From Tissierella sp. (GTDB lineage Bacteria; Bacillota; Clostridia; Tissierellales; Tissierellaceae), in contig NZ_JAVKTS010000001.1 of the NCBI RefSeq assembly GCF_031460495.1, positions 496,001 through 560,000 on the forward strand: a DNA stretch of 64,000 nucleotides, written 5' to 3'. A program made the position numbers and the translations under genes. The notes beneath the pieces are model-generated. The model was not told the DNA's origin, ran no database searches, and was given only the letters and a program-made list of their open reading frames with translations. Shown piece after piece: positions 43,310 through 51,646 of the stretch (the stretch's first letter is position 1; each line of letters starts with the position of its first letter).

Positions 43310-44050
43310 TTAGATATCAATTCCACCATCTACTCTTAATAATTGTCCAGTAACAAAGGAAGATTCATCAGTAGCTAAGAATAAAGCAACACTAGCTATT
43401 TCATCTGGCTGTCCAGCTTTCTTTAGAGGTGAACCTTCAACTAAATGTTTAACTGCTGCATCTCCTCCTACGCTTTCAACCATAGCAGTCATAATAGCTC
43501 CTGGTAATATAGCATTTACTCTAATTTCAGGTCCTAATTCCCAAGCCATTGACTTAGTTAAGCCAGATAGAGCATGCTTTGATGAAACATAAGCTGCCAT
43601 ACCATGATGTGCATGTGCTCCAGCTACAGAACTTGTATTGATTATAATGCCTTTTCCTTTTTCTTTCATTACAGGAGCAACTAATTGAGCAAGATATAAA
43701 GGAGCTGTAACATTTACTCTAAAAGTATCTTCCCATTCTTTTAATGATAAATTCATCAGAGGAGTAATACTTAACATTCCTGCATTATTGAATAAAATAT
43801 CAACAGTACCATAAGCTTCCATAGTCTTGTCAAATATCATTTTAACATCTTCAAGTTTAGTCATATCTGCTACTATATAGATAGCTTCGTTGCCTTCAGC
43901 TTTAATTTTATCTACTACTTCTTTAGCTCTAGCTTCATTTCTACCTGTAACAACAACTTTAGCACCTTCTCTTGCATACATCTCAGCTGTTGCACGACCC
44001 ATTCCAGATGTTGAACCAGTTACAATTGCTACTTTACCCTTTAACTTCAT
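43310..44050 (-). CDS. Short-chain dehydrogenase/reductase (SDR)
   Basis: 246 residues, classical SDR. Seen: TGSTSGMGRATA (cofactor loop), VTGRNEARAKE (NADP-type arginine), NNAGMLS, INTSSVAGA (catalytic Ser), YVSSKHALSGLTK (Tyr and Lys), and VDGGIDI at the end. About 40% alike by eye to the next gene, so probably an old duplication, although each sits in its own SDR subgroup. First gene of a two-gene operon with AGGAGG before the ATG and a palindrome in its leader. The substrate is unknown. Confidence 0.9.
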   Translation of the reverse strand: MKLKGKVAIVTGSTSGMGRATAEMYAREGAKVVVTGRNEARAKEVVDKIKAEGNEAIYIVADMTKLEDVKMIFDKTMEAYGTVDILFNNAGMLSITPLMNLSLKEWEDTFRVNVTAPLYLAQLVAPVMKEKGKGIIINTSSVAGAHAHHGMAAYVSSKHALSGLTKSMAWELGPEIRVNAILPGAIMTAMVESVGGDAAVKHLVEGSPLKKAGQPDEIASVALFLATDESSFVTGQLLRVDGGIDI

Positions 44051-44068
44051 ATAAACCCTCCTATTTTA

Positions 44069-44096
44069 ATTAATTTTCAATCGATTGTTAATTAAT
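44069..44096. promoter_or_regulatory. Palindromic operator candidate upstream of the SDR operon
   Basis: ATTAATT..CAATCGATTG..AATTAAT: a 28-base palindrome with two mismatched pairs, centred at 44082/44083. It lies between the reverse-strand TATAAT (complement of ATTATA near 44122-44129) and the first SDR start codon. Confidence 0.45.
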
Positions 44097-44289
44097 AATT
44101 TAACTATCTTGTTAAGTTAATATTATAACAAAGCCAATAAGGAAACAATTGACAAAAATGTGGTAAAATTTGATGTAGAAAAAATACTATGCGTATTTTT
44201 GTCATGTATAATTTCCTGAAAAATTATTATACACTCTTAGACAGAACAATATTCATATGCTAGAATTAGTTAATTAGGGGGGATTGAAA

Positions 44290-44934
44290 ATGAATGTATT
44301 TGTATTAAAGATAATAGCTCTAGTATCTATGATAATAGATCACTATGGCGCTATCTTTCATGAAGGGACAGATATCTATAGAATCATTGGGAGATTAGCT
44401 TTCCCAATATATTGTTTCTTGTTAGTAGAAGGCTATATGCACACTAAAGATGTAAAAAAATATGGAATTAGGTTATTTATCTTTGCCTTAATATCTGAAA
44501 TTCCTTTTGACTATGCCTTTTATGGGAAAATAGGATTTAGTCACCAAAATATATTTTTTACTTTATTAATTGGCTTAGTTACGATTTATATATTGGATAA
44601 TAAGGAAGAAAAATTCAACTATAATAAATCCTTAGTTATAGGTTGTGCTGTGCTTTTAGCCACCTTCTTCTTTGTTGATTATAGTTTTATTGGCATCGTT
44701 TATATATTGGCATTTTACTATTATAAGGAATTACCTAAAGCTAAGAGATTGCAAAAAGTAGGATTAGTACTTCTTGTTACCAACTTACTTGCTGGAATAG
44801 CACAACAATTTTCATTGCTTTCTTTGCCTATTATATATCTATATAATGGAGAACTTGGTCCAAAAAACAAAGCATTACAGATGCTATTTTACATAGCATA
44901 TCCATTGCATTTGGCAATATTTTACTTATTATAG
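44290..44934 (+). CDS. TraX family membrane protein
   Basis: 214 residues with about seven to eight membrane helices. Matches TraX (PF05857): LKIIALVSMIIDHYGAIF, IGRLAFPIYCFLLVEGYMHTKD and FYIAYPLHLAIFYLL at the end. TraX acetylates F-pilin in E. coli, but the many chromosomal homologues in Firmicutes are of unknown role, probably membrane acyltransferases. No conjugation genes are nearby. The start is the ATG at 44290 behind GGGGGG. The TTG two codons earlier lies in the spacer. Confidence 0.87.
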   Translation: MNVFVLKIIALVSMIIDHYGAIFHEGTDIYRIIGRLAFPIYCFLLVEGYMHTKDVKKYGIRLFIFALISEIPFDYAFYGKIGFSHQNIFFTLLIGLVTIYILDNKEEKFNYNKSLVIGCAVLLATFFFVDYSFIGIVYILAFYYYKELPKAKRLQKVGLVLLVTNLLAGIAQQFSLLSLPIIYLYNGELGPKNKALQMLFYIAYPLHLAIFYLL

Positions 44935-44955
44935 AAAAAATTAAATAGAAGATAG

Positions 44956-44996
44956 AAAAGCTAAAGAACATAGTAACTATGGACTTTAGCTTTATT
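44956..44996. terminator. Bidirectional terminator between TraX and the 57-residue gene
   Basis: AAAGCTAAAG ... CTTTAGCTTT with an inner CATAG/CTATG stem. Confidence 0.75.
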
Positions 44997-45003
44997 TAAA
45001 TTA

Positions 45004-45177
45004 TTAAACTGGATAAAATGTATCTAAATCATCTTCAGTAGCTTTTCTTTTAGGAATTTTCTTTGAGTTTTTCTCCTTTTCTTTATTATGATTTACATCT
45101 AAGACAGGAATCAATTCACTTCCTATTTCTATATTTTCAAAAGTTCTTCTATCATTATTTTTTACAGATCTCTTCAT
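45004..45177 (-). CDS. Small basic hypothetical protein (57 residues)
   Basis: Reverse strand, ATG at 45177 to TAA at 45004-45006. The ribosome site AGAGGTGATTATTC precedes the ATG. Sequence begins MKRSVKNNDRRTFENIEIG and has a lysine-rich middle (HNKEKEKNSKKIPKRK) and an acidic tyrosine-containing tail (ATEDDLDTFYPV). It is highly charged with no membrane segment or known domain. It is flanked by a terminator on its 3' side and has its own upstream region, so it looks like a real short gene. I do not recognise a family. Confidence 0.65.
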   Translation of the reverse strand: MKRSVKNNDRRTFENIEIGSELIPVLDVNHNKEKEKNSKKIPKRKATEDDLDTFYPV

Positions 45178-45319
45178 GAATAATCACCTCTTGTTAATTA
45201 TTTGCATTATTTTGTGTAAGAAAGAAGTTTTCTATACTTGTAATTATATTGTAATACTACAAATCATAGTAATTAAGATATACTATATATAAGAGTTAAA
45301 TGTGTTGAGGAGGTAAGAA

Positions 45320-46882
45320 ATGAAGAAGAAATCTATCATACTAATAATTGTTTCACTTATACTAATATCTGGGAATACAGAAGGAATATATGCACAGTTA
45401 AAAGCAGTAAATGTTAGTATTCCAAGTTTTAAAGTTACATTAAATGATACTACTGTGGATAACTTATATCGTCAATATCCATTGATTGTATATAAGGACA
45501 TAACTTATTTTCCAATGACCTATTATGATTCTAGATTTTTAGGATTAGAAACTAAATGGGACAGCAAAAATGGATTAGATATTCAAACTACTGGTATATC
45601 AGGTGGATATAGGGATTATAAAGGAAAAGCAAAAAATGGAGCATCATTTAATGCAAGCGTTCCTAGCTTCAATATCAATATTAATGGAAAAACAATAGAT
45701 AACTCAAAGGAACAGTATCCATTGCTAGTATTTAGAGATGTAACATATTTTCCTCTTACATGGAGATTTGCAGTAGAAGAATTTGGTTGGGTATACAAAT
45801 TTGATTCTAAAAATGGACTGGTAATCCGTTCATCAAATCCAAAAGTCAAGGAATTAAGTTTCTCAGACTTTGACGGTAAAGCAATAATTGGAGATGGAGA
45901 AAATTATTATTATGGTGGAGAAAATGGTGCTATATACCAAGTTTCCAATGGAAGGAATGCAAGAAAGGTATACCAGCTTCCAATGTGGACTTATATAGAT
46001 GAAAATATTTATGTTAACTATAGTCTATATAAGAATAATGGAGATATATGGCTTGAATATCATACAGGCGGAGCAATTATGGGTTCGGATCATTATATAA
46101 GGCTAAATACTGATGGGACTTACGATGAAGTTGAATCAGGATATTTGACCTTTAAGGAATATGGAGATACTACAATAAAAGTTAACCAATGGACACCGCC
46201 AGGACCAAATAATCTTTCTATAAAATATGGAGATGAAGAGTACAGAGAGGTAGGAGATCCATCATATTTATATGGATGGGACTGGGAAGTAAGAAAAGAG
46301 TCTGCAGGAGGGTCTGCAAGTAAAGATATTTACCTAGTGGACAATAGCATATATGTACTAGGTTTCCATATGGATAAGGATACAGACTACAGTAGACTAT
46401 ACAGAGTAGATCTAAATACAAATGAGACTATAAAACTAAGTGATACTAGGGTTAGTTCTTTTGTAATGGATTGGGAAAATATATACTTTGCATCTGATGG
46501 TAAGATATATAAAATATCCATAAAGGACGGAGTGGAAAAGCAAATAGATGCAGAAGGCCATGTTAGCCAATATTATGGAATCAAGGTATTAAATCATAGC
46601 ATATACTATGTAAATGATTTAAATAATGAACTATATAGAGTTGGAAGCAAGAATTCCCTAAATCCAAGGGCAAAGGTGATATCCCTTAGACAAGATGAAG
46701 ATTATATCATATGCTTATTTGAAGAGAATACTAATATTTCATCTAGAATTATGGTATTTGATAATGAGGGAGAAGTAGTCTTTAAATCATCTGATACAGC
46801 AGACAATGCCTTTGTTAATGATGATACTCTTGTATATAGTAATAGCAAAGATAGTAAGGTATATGAAGTGAAGTTGAAGTAG
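45320..46882 (+). CDS. Secreted protein with two stalk domains and a DUF5050-like propeller
   Basis: 520 residues. Signal peptide (residues 1-26, KKKSIILIIVSLILISGNTEG). Residues ~30-95 and ~110-175 are tandem copies of a copper-amine-oxidase-N/stalk-like repeat (PSFKVTLNDTTVDNLYRQYPLIVYKDITYFPMTYY versus PSFNININGKTIDNSKEQYPLLVFRDVTYFPLTWR, compare in parts). Residues ~190-518 repeat IYY/IYFASDGKIYKIS units like the beta-propeller DUF5050. Probably a cell-surface binding protein. The ligand is unknown. GAGGAGGT lies before the ATG. It lies upstream of the lipoprotein hydrolase gene in the same direction. Confidence 0.8.
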   Translation: MKKKSIILIIVSLILISGNTEGIYAQLKAVNVSIPSFKVTLNDTTVDNLYRQYPLIVYKDITYFPMTYYDSRFLGLETKWDSKNGLDIQTTGISGGYRDYKGKAKNGASFNASVPSFNININGKTIDNSKEQYPLLVFRDVTYFPLTWRFAVEEFGWVYKFDSKNGLVIRSSNPKVKELSFSDFDGKAIIGDGENYYYGGENGAIYQVSNGRNARKVYQLPMWTYIDENIYVNYSLYKNNGDIWLEYHTGGAIMGSDHYIRLNTDGTYDEVESGYLTFKEYGDTTIKVNQWTPPGPNNLSIKYGDEEYREVGDPSYLYGWDWEVRKESAGGSASKDIYLVDNSIYVLGFHMDKDTDYSRLYRVDLNTNETIKLSDTRVSSFVMDWENIYFASDGKIYKISIKDGVEKQIDAEGHVSQYYGIKVLNHSIYYVNDLNNELYRVGSKNSLNPRAKVISLRQDEDYIICLFEENTNISSRIMVFDNEGEVVFKSSDTADNAFVNDDTLVYSNSKDSKVYEVKLK

Positions 46883-46918
46883 TTTGGAAGTATAGTATTA
46901 TAGGAAATGAGGGAAATA

Positions 46919-48100
46919 ATGAAAAATAATAGCAAAGTTCTTGTACTAATACTAGCAATATTTACAATCGTTTTATTAGGAGGCTGTGAGGCTGTAGTAG
47001 AGCCGAATTCAGTAGCTGATACAGGTGATATTTTAGAAGTGCATTTTATCGATGTAGGCCAGGCAGATTCAGTTTTAATAAAAAAAGGCAATGAATCCAT
47101 GCTAATAGACGCAGGAAACAATGACGATGGTGACTTAGTAGTAAATTACCTTAAGAAGCAAAAGATAAAAAAGCTGAAATATGTAATAGGGACTCACCCC
47201 CACGAAGATCATATAGGTGGATTAGATGATGTAATTGATAATATGGAAATAGAAAAAATAATCATGCCAAATGCCATAGCTACAACTAAAACCTTTGAGG
47301 ATGTACTTGATAGTATAAGCAATAAGGGTCTATCTATTACAAAAGCTAAGGTAGGAAATAAATATACTTTAAATGGTGCTGAGTTTATTTTACTTGCCCC
47401 TAAGGGAGAAGAATATAGTAGTTTAAATGATTATTCAGTAGTTATAAAGCTTACAAATGGTGATAACTCATTTTTATTTACAGGAGATGCAGAGAAATTA
47501 TCAGAAGAAGAAATGCTTAAAGATAATAAAAATTTATTGAAATCTGATGTGCTTAAAGTGGGACATCATGGAAGTATAACATCTACTTCTCAGGCCTTTT
47601 TAGATGCAGTTGATCCTAGTCTAGCAGTTATCATGTCAGAAACAGGAAATAGCTATGGACATCCACATAAGGAGATAGTGGAAAGTTTAGAGAAAAAAAA
47701 GATAGATATTCTTAGGACAGATCAAGAGGGAAGTATCATATTAAAAAGTGATAGCAAAACCATTAGCTTCCATGACAAGGGGATTCAGACTTATGACAAT
47801 TCACCTAAGCCTAAAGTAATAATCAGTGACCTTGATAAGGTAGGGGAGACAGTAACTATAAAAAATGATTCTTCAACAGATATTAATTTAGAAGGGTGGA
47901 GACTATTATCTGTTAAAGGCAATCAAGAATATATATTCCCAGACTATATCCTAAAGGCAAATGAAATAGTTATCGTAACTAGTGGAGGAAAAGATGGTAA
48001 TCTTACTTGGGGTAGTGAAAATATCTGGAATAATTCAGAAAGCGACCCAGCAGTGCTTTATGACAAAGAAGGTAATGAAATATATAGATTTGATAACTAG
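46919..48100 (+). CDS. ComEC-like metallo-beta-lactamase-fold lipoprotein with lamin-tail domain
   Basis: 393 residues. Signal peptide with lipobox LLGGC (Cys23). MBL-fold domain ~38-285: HFIDVGQADSVLI, metal motif GTHPHEDHIGG (His93, His95, Asp97, His98), FTGDAEKLSEEE and KVGHHGSITSTS. This is the ComEC/Rec2 C-terminal hydrolase type, without the DNA channel. Residues ~300-392 form a lamin-tail domain (VTIKNDSSTDINLEGWRL). Probably an extracellular nuclease or phosphohydrolase. The start is the ATG at 46919 behind GAGGG; an ATG four codons upstream is possible. The DUF3006 gene follows after 11 bases. Confidence 0.88.
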   Translation: MKNNSKVLVLILAIFTIVLLGGCEAVVEPNSVADTGDILEVHFIDVGQADSVLIKKGNESMLIDAGNNDDGDLVVNYLKKQKIKKLKYVIGTHPHEDHIGGLDDVIDNMEIEKIIMPNAIATTKTFEDVLDSISNKGLSITKAKVGNKYTLNGAEFILLAPKGEEYSSLNDYSVVIKLTNGDNSFLFTGDAEKLSEEEMLKDNKNLLKSDVLKVGHHGSITSTSQAFLDAVDPSLAVIMSETGNSYGHPHKEIVESLEKKKIDILRTDQEGSIILKSDSKTISFHDKGIQTYDNSPKPKVIISDLDKVGETVTIKNDSSTDINLEGWRLLSVKGNQEYIFPDYILKANEIVIVTSGGKDGNLTWGSENIWNNSESDPAVLYDKEGNEIYRFDN

Positions 48101-48111
48101 GGGGGCAAAAG

Positions 48112-48315
48112 ATGAAAATTACTATTGATAGGTTTGAAGAGGAATTTGCCATAGTAGAATTAGAGAACAAAGAAATGATTAACATCCCAAGGGTTATACT
48201 TCCTATAGAGGCTAAGGAAGGAGATATAATAACTATTTCAGTGGATCAAGGAGAGACGGAGGAGAGAAAAAATAGGATACAGAGTAAGTTTGATAGGCTC
48301 TTCTGTGGAGATTGA
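48112..48315 (+). CDS. DUF3006 domain-containing protein
   Basis: 67 residues. MKITIDRFEEEFAIVELE and the INIPRVILPIEAKEGDII pattern match DUF3006, a small beta-rich domain often encoded next to ComEC-like MBL hydrolases, as here. It has no signal peptide. A role as partner or regulator of the hydrolase is inference. GGGGGG precedes the ATG, 11 bases after the hydrolase stop. Confidence 0.88.
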   Translation: MKITIDRFEEEFAIVELENKEMINIPRVILPIEAKEGDIITISVDQGETEERKNRIQSKFDRLFCGD

Positions 48316-48512
48316 AATTATCAAAGTAGAATTACAAGCATTATTCAGGAATAACATAAGCTTATCATTCCATATGTTGCCAAAACTGGTATCCTTTGAT
48401 AACATTGGGTCAATAGTGTTTTTTGGAAAAGTAGCATCCATATAAAACACTGGTTAATCTATAAGCAATATAAATAGGTTAAACAAAAAACATAAGACTT
48501 AGGAGGAATATC

Positions 48513-49592
48513 ATGAAAAAAACAGTTTTACTATTATTATTAGCTTTGATGATTTTTGTAGGCTCATCAATTTCAGTAGCTGCTGAAATTGATTATCGCT
48601 ATGAAAGTACATTTACTTTGGACAACTTAATTTCAAAAGAATTAGTAGCTCTTGATTCTGGGTATCAATATTTAAAACAAATGGCTAAAGGGCCTACTAT
48701 TTTAAGAATTAAAGATGATTATGATAACTTAGCTTTTATCGGTGTTTACCCATTGGATATATCTAAGGTAAAGGATTATGTGTATATAGACAAAGATGTT
48801 GAGGTTTTAAAATGGGATGAGATAATCTATGAAGATGGAGAGGATTATGAGGAGGAATTAGGTGTAGTTTCTGGATATATAACCTTAAATGAACCTGGGT
48901 TTTATCTTGTGTCAAGTGTTGCTTGGGCTGCTGGTCCTAATGAATACATTGTAGAAGTAGTAGGTGAAACTCCTTATACAGGTGCTTATCCCTTTAAAGG
49001 CATAGGCTTAAGCAATTATAAAGCTAAAAATATCTACGAGAAGGGCATATTCAATGATATAGAGGATAATGCTTGGTATGCAAAGGCAGTTATTGAATGT
49101 TATGAATTAGGCTTCATGGCTGGAAAAGGTGAGGGAAAATTCGATCCTAAAGGAAATGTTACTTTGGCAGAGGCAGTAACTATGGCAGCTAGGATAAACA
49201 AAATTTACTATGGAAATAGTCCTATATTTGATAACACTGGATCTAATTGGTATGACGGTGCTATTGCTTATCTAAAGGAACAACAAATAATATGCGGCGA
49301 CGAATTTATAGATTATACAAAAGATGCAACTAGGGCTGAATTAGCCTATATCTTCTCAAAAACTTTACCTTATATGGAGTATCCGGAGATAAACAATATT
49401 ACAGAACTACCAGATGTAGACTATAATACAAAATATGATTATTCGATATTCACATTATATAATTCAGGAATAGTGACTGGGTCAGATAAAGAGTTGACTT
49501 TTAAGCCAGAGTCAAACATTAGCAGAGCTGAAGCAGCAGCCATTATAACAAGGCTAGTAAACACTGAAAATAGAACGAAAATTGTAAAGTAG
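48513..49592 (+). CDS. S-layer homology (SLH) domain protein
   Basis: 359 residues. Signal peptide 1-24 (ending SISVAAE). Residues ~25-155 form a domain I do not recognise. Three SLH repeats follow: ~167-225 (IFNDIEDNAWYAKAVIECYELGFMAGKGEGKF split, VTLAEAVTMAARI), ~232-285 (FDNTGSNWYDGAIAYLKEQQIICG, ATRAELAYIFSK) and ~295-352 (LPDVDYNTKYDYSIFTLYNSGIVTG, ISRAEAAAIITRLV). SLH repeats anchor proteins to pyruvylated cell-wall polymers. AGGAGG precedes the ATG. Probably a surface protein. The N-terminal part may bind a ligand. Confidence 0.9.
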   Translation: MKKTVLLLLLALMIFVGSSISVAAEIDYRYESTFTLDNLISKELVALDSGYQYLKQMAKGPTILRIKDDYDNLAFIGVYPLDISKVKDYVYIDKDVEVLKWDEIIYEDGEDYEEELGVVSGYITLNEPGFYLVSSVAWAAGPNEYIVEVVGETPYTGAYPFKGIGLSNYKAKNIYEKGIFNDIEDNAWYAKAVIECYELGFMAGKGEGKFDPKGNVTLAEAVTMAARINKIYYGNSPIFDNTGSNWYDGAIAYLKEQQIICGDEFIDYTKDATRAELAYIFSKTLPYMEYPEINNITELPDVDYNTKYDYSIFTLYNSGIVTGSDKELTFKPESNISRAEAAAIITRLVNTENRTKIVK

Positions 49593-49599
49593 CTAATTT

Positions 49600-49636
49600 G
49601 AAATTCCAGGGTTTAATCCTTGGAATTTGTTATTTT
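49600..49636 (+). terminator. Terminator after the SLH gene
   Basis: AAATTCCAGGG / CCTTGGAATTT stem with one mismatch, then GTTATTTT. Confidence 0.65.
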
Positions 49637-49663
49637 GCGGAAGATCTAATATATCCACTACCC

Positions 49664-49845
49664 AATGAAAAGTACAATAATCAAGCAATCAGCCATATAA
49701 GCTTGGGTTTAGCTGTGGTTATGCGGTTTATGATTATAATTCTCATATGGATGTGGAAGAATTTCAAAAGCATATTGATAGGTTGATGTACGAAAACAAG
49801 AGAGAAAACAAGGAAATAGAAACAAATTATTCAATCAATAATTAA
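49664..49845 (+). pseudogene. Remnant of a GGDEF (diguanylate cyclase) gene, C-terminal end
   Basis: Frame 49681-49845 has no start codon of its own. It reads NQPYKLGFSCGYAVYDYN, then EEFQKHIDRLMYENKRENK and a stop. This is the usual end of GGDEF domains (xYKLSxSxGYxxYD ... ADxxMYxxK). Just upstream another frame reads NEKYNNQ, which fits the residues expected before PYKL, so a frameshift near 49681-49690 separates them. The catalytic GGDEF loop and everything before it are gone. It fills the 311-base gap between the SLH gene and the spore-protein gene. Confidence 0.72.
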
Positions 49846-49854
49846 ATATAAAGA

Positions 49855-49898
49855 TATAGATGCCCTTTTCTGAATTTATAAAAAAAGGGCATCTATAT
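49855..49898. terminator. Terminator of the spore-protein gene (bidirectional)
   Basis: ATAGATGCCCTTTT / AAAAGGGCATCTAT, 14-bp stem with A/T flanks. Confidence 0.85.
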
Positions 49899-49903
49899 TT
49901 TAC

Positions 49904-50086
49904 TTAGCTTGGATTAAACGTGTCTTTATCAGCAAGCTGATTTTCTGCTCTTGTAACCAAGTCCCTAGTCACAGCTCCATCGGATTTCTCAGAGATAGTT
50001 AAGTTTGCGTCAAATTCATTTGCTATCTCCAGCTGCATTTGTTCTAAGGCTTTTGTCGCGTTTTGGTTCATTGGTTTAAAACTCAA
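49904..50086 (-). CDS. Alpha/beta-type small acid-soluble spore protein (divergent)
   Basis: 60 residues. ATKALEQMQLEIANEFDANL matches the first conserved helix of alpha/beta SASP (ALxxMKxEIAxE), and DLVTRAENQL matches the second (LVxxAExQL). These proteins coat and protect DNA in dormant spores and are cut by the Gpr protease on germination. The usual glycine pair between helices (GSVGGE) is replaced by SDGAVTRD, so it is an outlier member. Starts at TTG 50086 behind AGGGGTGA. Expression in the forespore (sigma-G) is family knowledge. I did not find a clear sigma-G promoter. Confidence 0.82.
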   Translation of the reverse strand: MSFKPMNQNATKALEQMQLEIANEFDANLTISEKSDGAVTRDLVTRAENQLADKDTFNPS

Positions 50087-50225
50087 ATAAATCACCCCTA
50101 AATAAAGTATTAGTCTTTATTTTGCATATTAACTGGATATTTCATACTAGGTAAATTAATGAAAATGACTAATTATAAAATTCATATTAGATTATTTGAG
50201 TATTGTACTTAAATAACTAATAGAT

Positions 50226-50250
50226 AAAAACTCCCTTTCGGGAGTTTTTA
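50226..50250 (-). terminator. Terminator of the dehydrogenase complex operon
   Basis: AAAAACTCCC / GGGAGTTTTT stem with loop TTTC, overlapping the lpdA stop codon. A-rich left flank gives the minus-strand T run. Confidence 0.82.
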
Positions 50251-51627
50251 CATGTGTATCGGTTTATCTATTGAACCAAAGGCAGCTTCCATCATGATTT
50301 CTGAGAGAGTAGGGTGAGGGTGGATGGCTTTTGCTATATCGTATACAGTGCCTTCAAGCTGCATAGCTACAATAGCTTCAGCAATCATATCTGTAGCATG
50401 AGAGGCCATTATATGAGTGCCTAATATTTCACCATATTGATTATCAGAGATAATCTTTACAAAGCCCAAAGTTTCACCTTCAGCCAATGCTTTTCCATTA
50501 GCAGCTAATGGGAATTTGCTAACTGTAATATCGTGACCCTTTTCCCTTGCTTCTTCTTCAGTCATTCCTACACTGGCTAATTCAGGGAAGGTATAGACAC
50601 AGGAAGGAACTATATTGTAATTTAAAGTACTATCCTTACCCATGATATTTTCAGCTGCTACGATACCTTCAGCTGATGCAACATGAGCTAAGGCATACCT
50701 GCCATTTAAATCTCCTATTGCGTAGACTCCTTTAATGCTGGTTTCCATTCTATTATTTGTTTCAATAAAACCTTTAGAATTAATCTTCAAGTCTAAATTT
50801 TTCATTTCCTTTAAATCTGGCTTTACTCCTAAGGAAACAAGATATTTATCTCCTTTAATTAATTTATCTTCATTTTTATGCTCAATTAATACTCCATCTT
50901 CACCAATTGATTTTAGTTTTGTATTAGTCAATATATTTATGCCTTCTCTTTTTAGATGCTTCTCAAGAGTAGTAGCCATTTCGTTTTCTACTCCAGAGAG
51001 TATCCTGCCAGATCTCTGAATTATAGTCACATTTGACCCCAAGGCATTGAATAGTGTAGCAAATTCAACTGCAATGACCCCGCCACCAACTACTACTAAA
51101 TCCTTAGGAATCTCTTCAAGCTGCAAAGCTCCCTTACTATTTATTGCTTTCCCAGACCTTACAGCCTCATCTAGTCCAGGAATAGGAGGGGAGGAGTCGC
51201 CAGCTCCTATAGCAATAATGAGATTGTCACCAGTGATGGTTTCACCATTGACTTCAATCTGATTTTTATTCAATATAGTTCCTTTGCCTTCAAAAAGGTC
51301 AATTCTATTTTTCTTGAAGAGCATATAGATTCCTGATACTAATTGATTTACAACTTTATCTTTCCTTTTCAACATTGATTTCCAACCTACAGATACAGTG
51401 GAAGAATCAATACCAACAATACCAAAATCATTTGCTCGCAATATATCTTTATATAGTTTTGCACTTTTTAAAAGTGTTTTAGTAGGAATGCAACCCCAGT
51501 TTAAACAAACTCCACCAAGCTTTTCTTTTTCTACTACAGCAACTTTTGCCCCTAGTTGGGCTGCCTTAATGGCAGCCACATAACCTCCAGGACCTCCACC
51601 TAGGATAATAAGATCATATTTATTCAT
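50248..51627 (-). CDS. lpdA: Dihydrolipoyl dehydrogenase (E3)
   Basis: 459 residues. Reoxidises the dihydrolipoyl groups of the E2 component with NAD+. Seen: FAD loop LGGGPGGYVAAIKAA, redox disulfide CLNWGC (Cys41, Cys46), NAD loop VVGGGVIAVEFATL, second FAD motif AIGDLNGR and the active-site histidine-glutamate in HPHPTLSE. Normal length. The ATG at 51627 is preferred for similarity. A GTG three codons upstream with AAAGG is possible. Last gene of the four-gene complex operon, 19 bases after E2. Confidence 0.93.
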   Translation of the reverse strand: MNKYDLIILGGGPGGYVAAIKAAQLGAKVAVVEKEKLGGVCLNWGCIPTKTLLKSAKLYKDILRANDFGIVGIDSSTVSVGWKSMLKRKDKVVNQLVSGIYMLFKKNRIDLFEGKGTILNKNQIEVNGETITGDNLIIAIGAGDSSPPIPGLDEAVRSGKAINSKGALQLEEIPKDLVVVGGGVIAVEFATLFNALGSNVTIIQRSGRILSGVENEMATTLEKHLKREGINILTNTKLKSIGEDGVLIEHKNEDKLIKGDKYLVSLGVKPDLKEMKNLDLKINSKGFIETNNRMETSIKGVYAIGDLNGRYALAHVASAEGIVAAENIMGKDSTLNYNIVPSCVYTFPELASVGMTEEEAREKGHDITVSKFPLAANGKALAEGETLGFVKIISDNQYGEILGTHIMASHATDMIAEAIVAMQLEGTVYDIAKAIHPHPTLSEIMMEAAFGSIDKPIHM

Positions 51628-51646
51628 CTTAATCACCGTTACCTTT

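Noticed and set aside
44290-44934. A conjugative element suggested by the TraX homologue
   Set aside because: No relaxase, coupling protein, integrase or other transfer gene is present. Chromosomal TraX-like genes are common.
48232-48447. An open plus-strand frame of about 70 codons across the end of the DUF3006 gene and the following gap
   Set aside because: No start codon with a ribosome site, overlaps a well-supported gene, and no family is recognised. It could be a gene remnant but is more likely chance.
49598-49786. A 62-codon frame starting at TTG after the SLH gene
   Set aside because: Its start lies in the terminator of the SLH gene, and the region is better explained by the GGDEF remnant in another frame.
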